Assembly: GCA_900554935.1 (NCBI GenBank)
Contig: USJF01000068.1
Location: 1-6,803 of the forward strand
Length of the DNA stretch: 6,803 nt
Origin: an uncultured Porphyromonas sp.
GTDB taxonomy: Bacteria; Bacteroidota; Bacteroidia; Bacteroidales; Porphyromonadaceae
Direction of reading: 5' to 3'
Positions 6,454 to 6,803 of the stretch are shown piece after piece; within the stretch, counting starts at the first letter, position 1, and every line of letters starts with the position of its first letter. A program made the translations under genes and the position numbers. The notes beneath the pieces were generated by a model. It saw nothing but the letters and a program-made list of their open reading frames with translations, ran no database searches and was not told the DNA's origin.

Positions 6454-6803
6454 ATGAAGGACGAGGAGAGGATTATAGAGGGACTGGAGGAGTTTGACAT
6501 CCGAGGCGTAGAGCAAGGGGTGGAGAGCCTAAGTAGAAGTATCAAGCAGGAGGAGGATCGGGACAACGCTCTGAGGCCTGCGACGTTTGAGGACTTCCAA
6601 GGGCAGCCCTCGGTGGTGGAGAATCTGAAGGTCTTTGTGGCGGCAGCTAAACTCCGCGGGGAGTCGCTGGACCATGTATTGCTCCACGGCCCTCCCGGAC
6701 TGGGTAAGACTACTCTTTCGCAGATCATCGCGAATGAACTGGGGGTGCAGATAAAGGTAACCTCTGGTCCGGTGCTAGATAAACCTGGAGATCTAGCTGG
6801 GGT
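6454..6803 (+). CDS. ruvB: Holliday junction branch-migration ATPase RuvB, N-terminal part (runs off the right edge)
   Basis: 116 complete codons are present before the window ends. RuvB is the hexameric AAA+ motor that, with RuvA, drives branch migration of Holliday junctions in recombinational repair; RuvC then resolves them. Family landmarks in order are [12 protein letters not shown] (40-51), the [15 protein letters not shown] segment (64-78), the Walker A motif GPPGLGKT (79-86) and [14 protein letters not shown] (103-116). Walker B, the sensors and the C-terminal winged helix lie outside the window. The Walker A motif begins at residue 79, against about 62 in E. coli, so the N-terminus is some 17 residues longer; this acidic head includes EEFDIR (12-17), which resembles the beginning of shorter Bacteroidota RuvB proteins. 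The gene starts nine bases after the rnr stop with no promoter or terminator between, so it is probably co-transcribed. The preceding bases contain no strong Shine-Dalgarno sequence. Confidence 0.96.
   Translation, partial: MKDEERIIEGLEEFDIRGVEQGVESLSRSIKQEEDRDNALRPATFEDFQGQPSVVENLKVFVAAAKLRGESLDHVLLHGPPGLGKTTLSQIIANELGVQIKVTSGPVLDKPGDLAG

Noticed and set aside
5899..6728. Open frames antisense or out of frame to rnr and ruvB (5899-6189, 6190-6420, 6233-6457, 6342-6728)
   Set aside because: Shadows of conserved coding sequence; the sense frames contain the RNB, S1 and AAA+ motifs.
1..6803. CRISPR array, tRNA, rRNA, transposase gene or phage genes
   Set aside because: No regularly spaced repeats, cloverleaf, rRNA-like sequence or transposase/integrase motif was seen on either strand.

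Overview
The window comes from a member of the Bacteroidota, most likely order Bacteroidales. Four things support this: a SusC/RagA-type TonB-dependent receptor followed by a SusD/RagB-type lipoprotein, promoters of the Bacteroides form (TTTG near -33, TAnnTTTG near -7), start sites with no classical Shine-Dalgarno sequence, and RuvB and RNase R sequences typical of the group. The RuvB N-terminus resembles what I remember of Porphyromonas and Bacteroides proteins, but genus cannot be settled from this window.

Layout. Positions 1-222 (minus strand) hold the N-terminal part of a SusD/RagB-like surface lipoprotein, running off the left edge. Positions 250-3291 (minus) hold a complete SusC/RagA-like outer-membrane receptor. 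These two form an operon read right to left, with 27 bases between them, from a well-formed promoter at 3473-3503. That promoter is flanked by two dyad-symmetric sites and leaves a leader of about 175 bases. Positions 3292-4227 are a 936-base divergent intergenic region with no supportable gene; it contains a perfect 13-bp inverted repeat at 3841-3878. On the plus strand, 4228-6444 encodes ribonuclease R, with a -7 element at 4195-4202. Nine bases after it, ruvB starts at 6454 and runs off the right edge.

How the genes work together. The left unit is a nutrient-uptake pair: the lipoprotein acts as a substrate-binding lid over the TonB-driven barrel. The substrate cannot be read from the sequence, and no enzyme or regulator lies beside the pair inside this window. 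The right unit is housekeeping: a 3'-to-5' exoribonuclease and the Holliday-junction branch-migration motor, apparently co-transcribed. The two units diverge and have no obvious functional link.

I do not see a clearly new system. The most interesting material is non-coding: the palindromes around the susC-type promoter, the isolated 13-bp inverted repeat in the long gene-free region, and the rnr-ruvB linkage.
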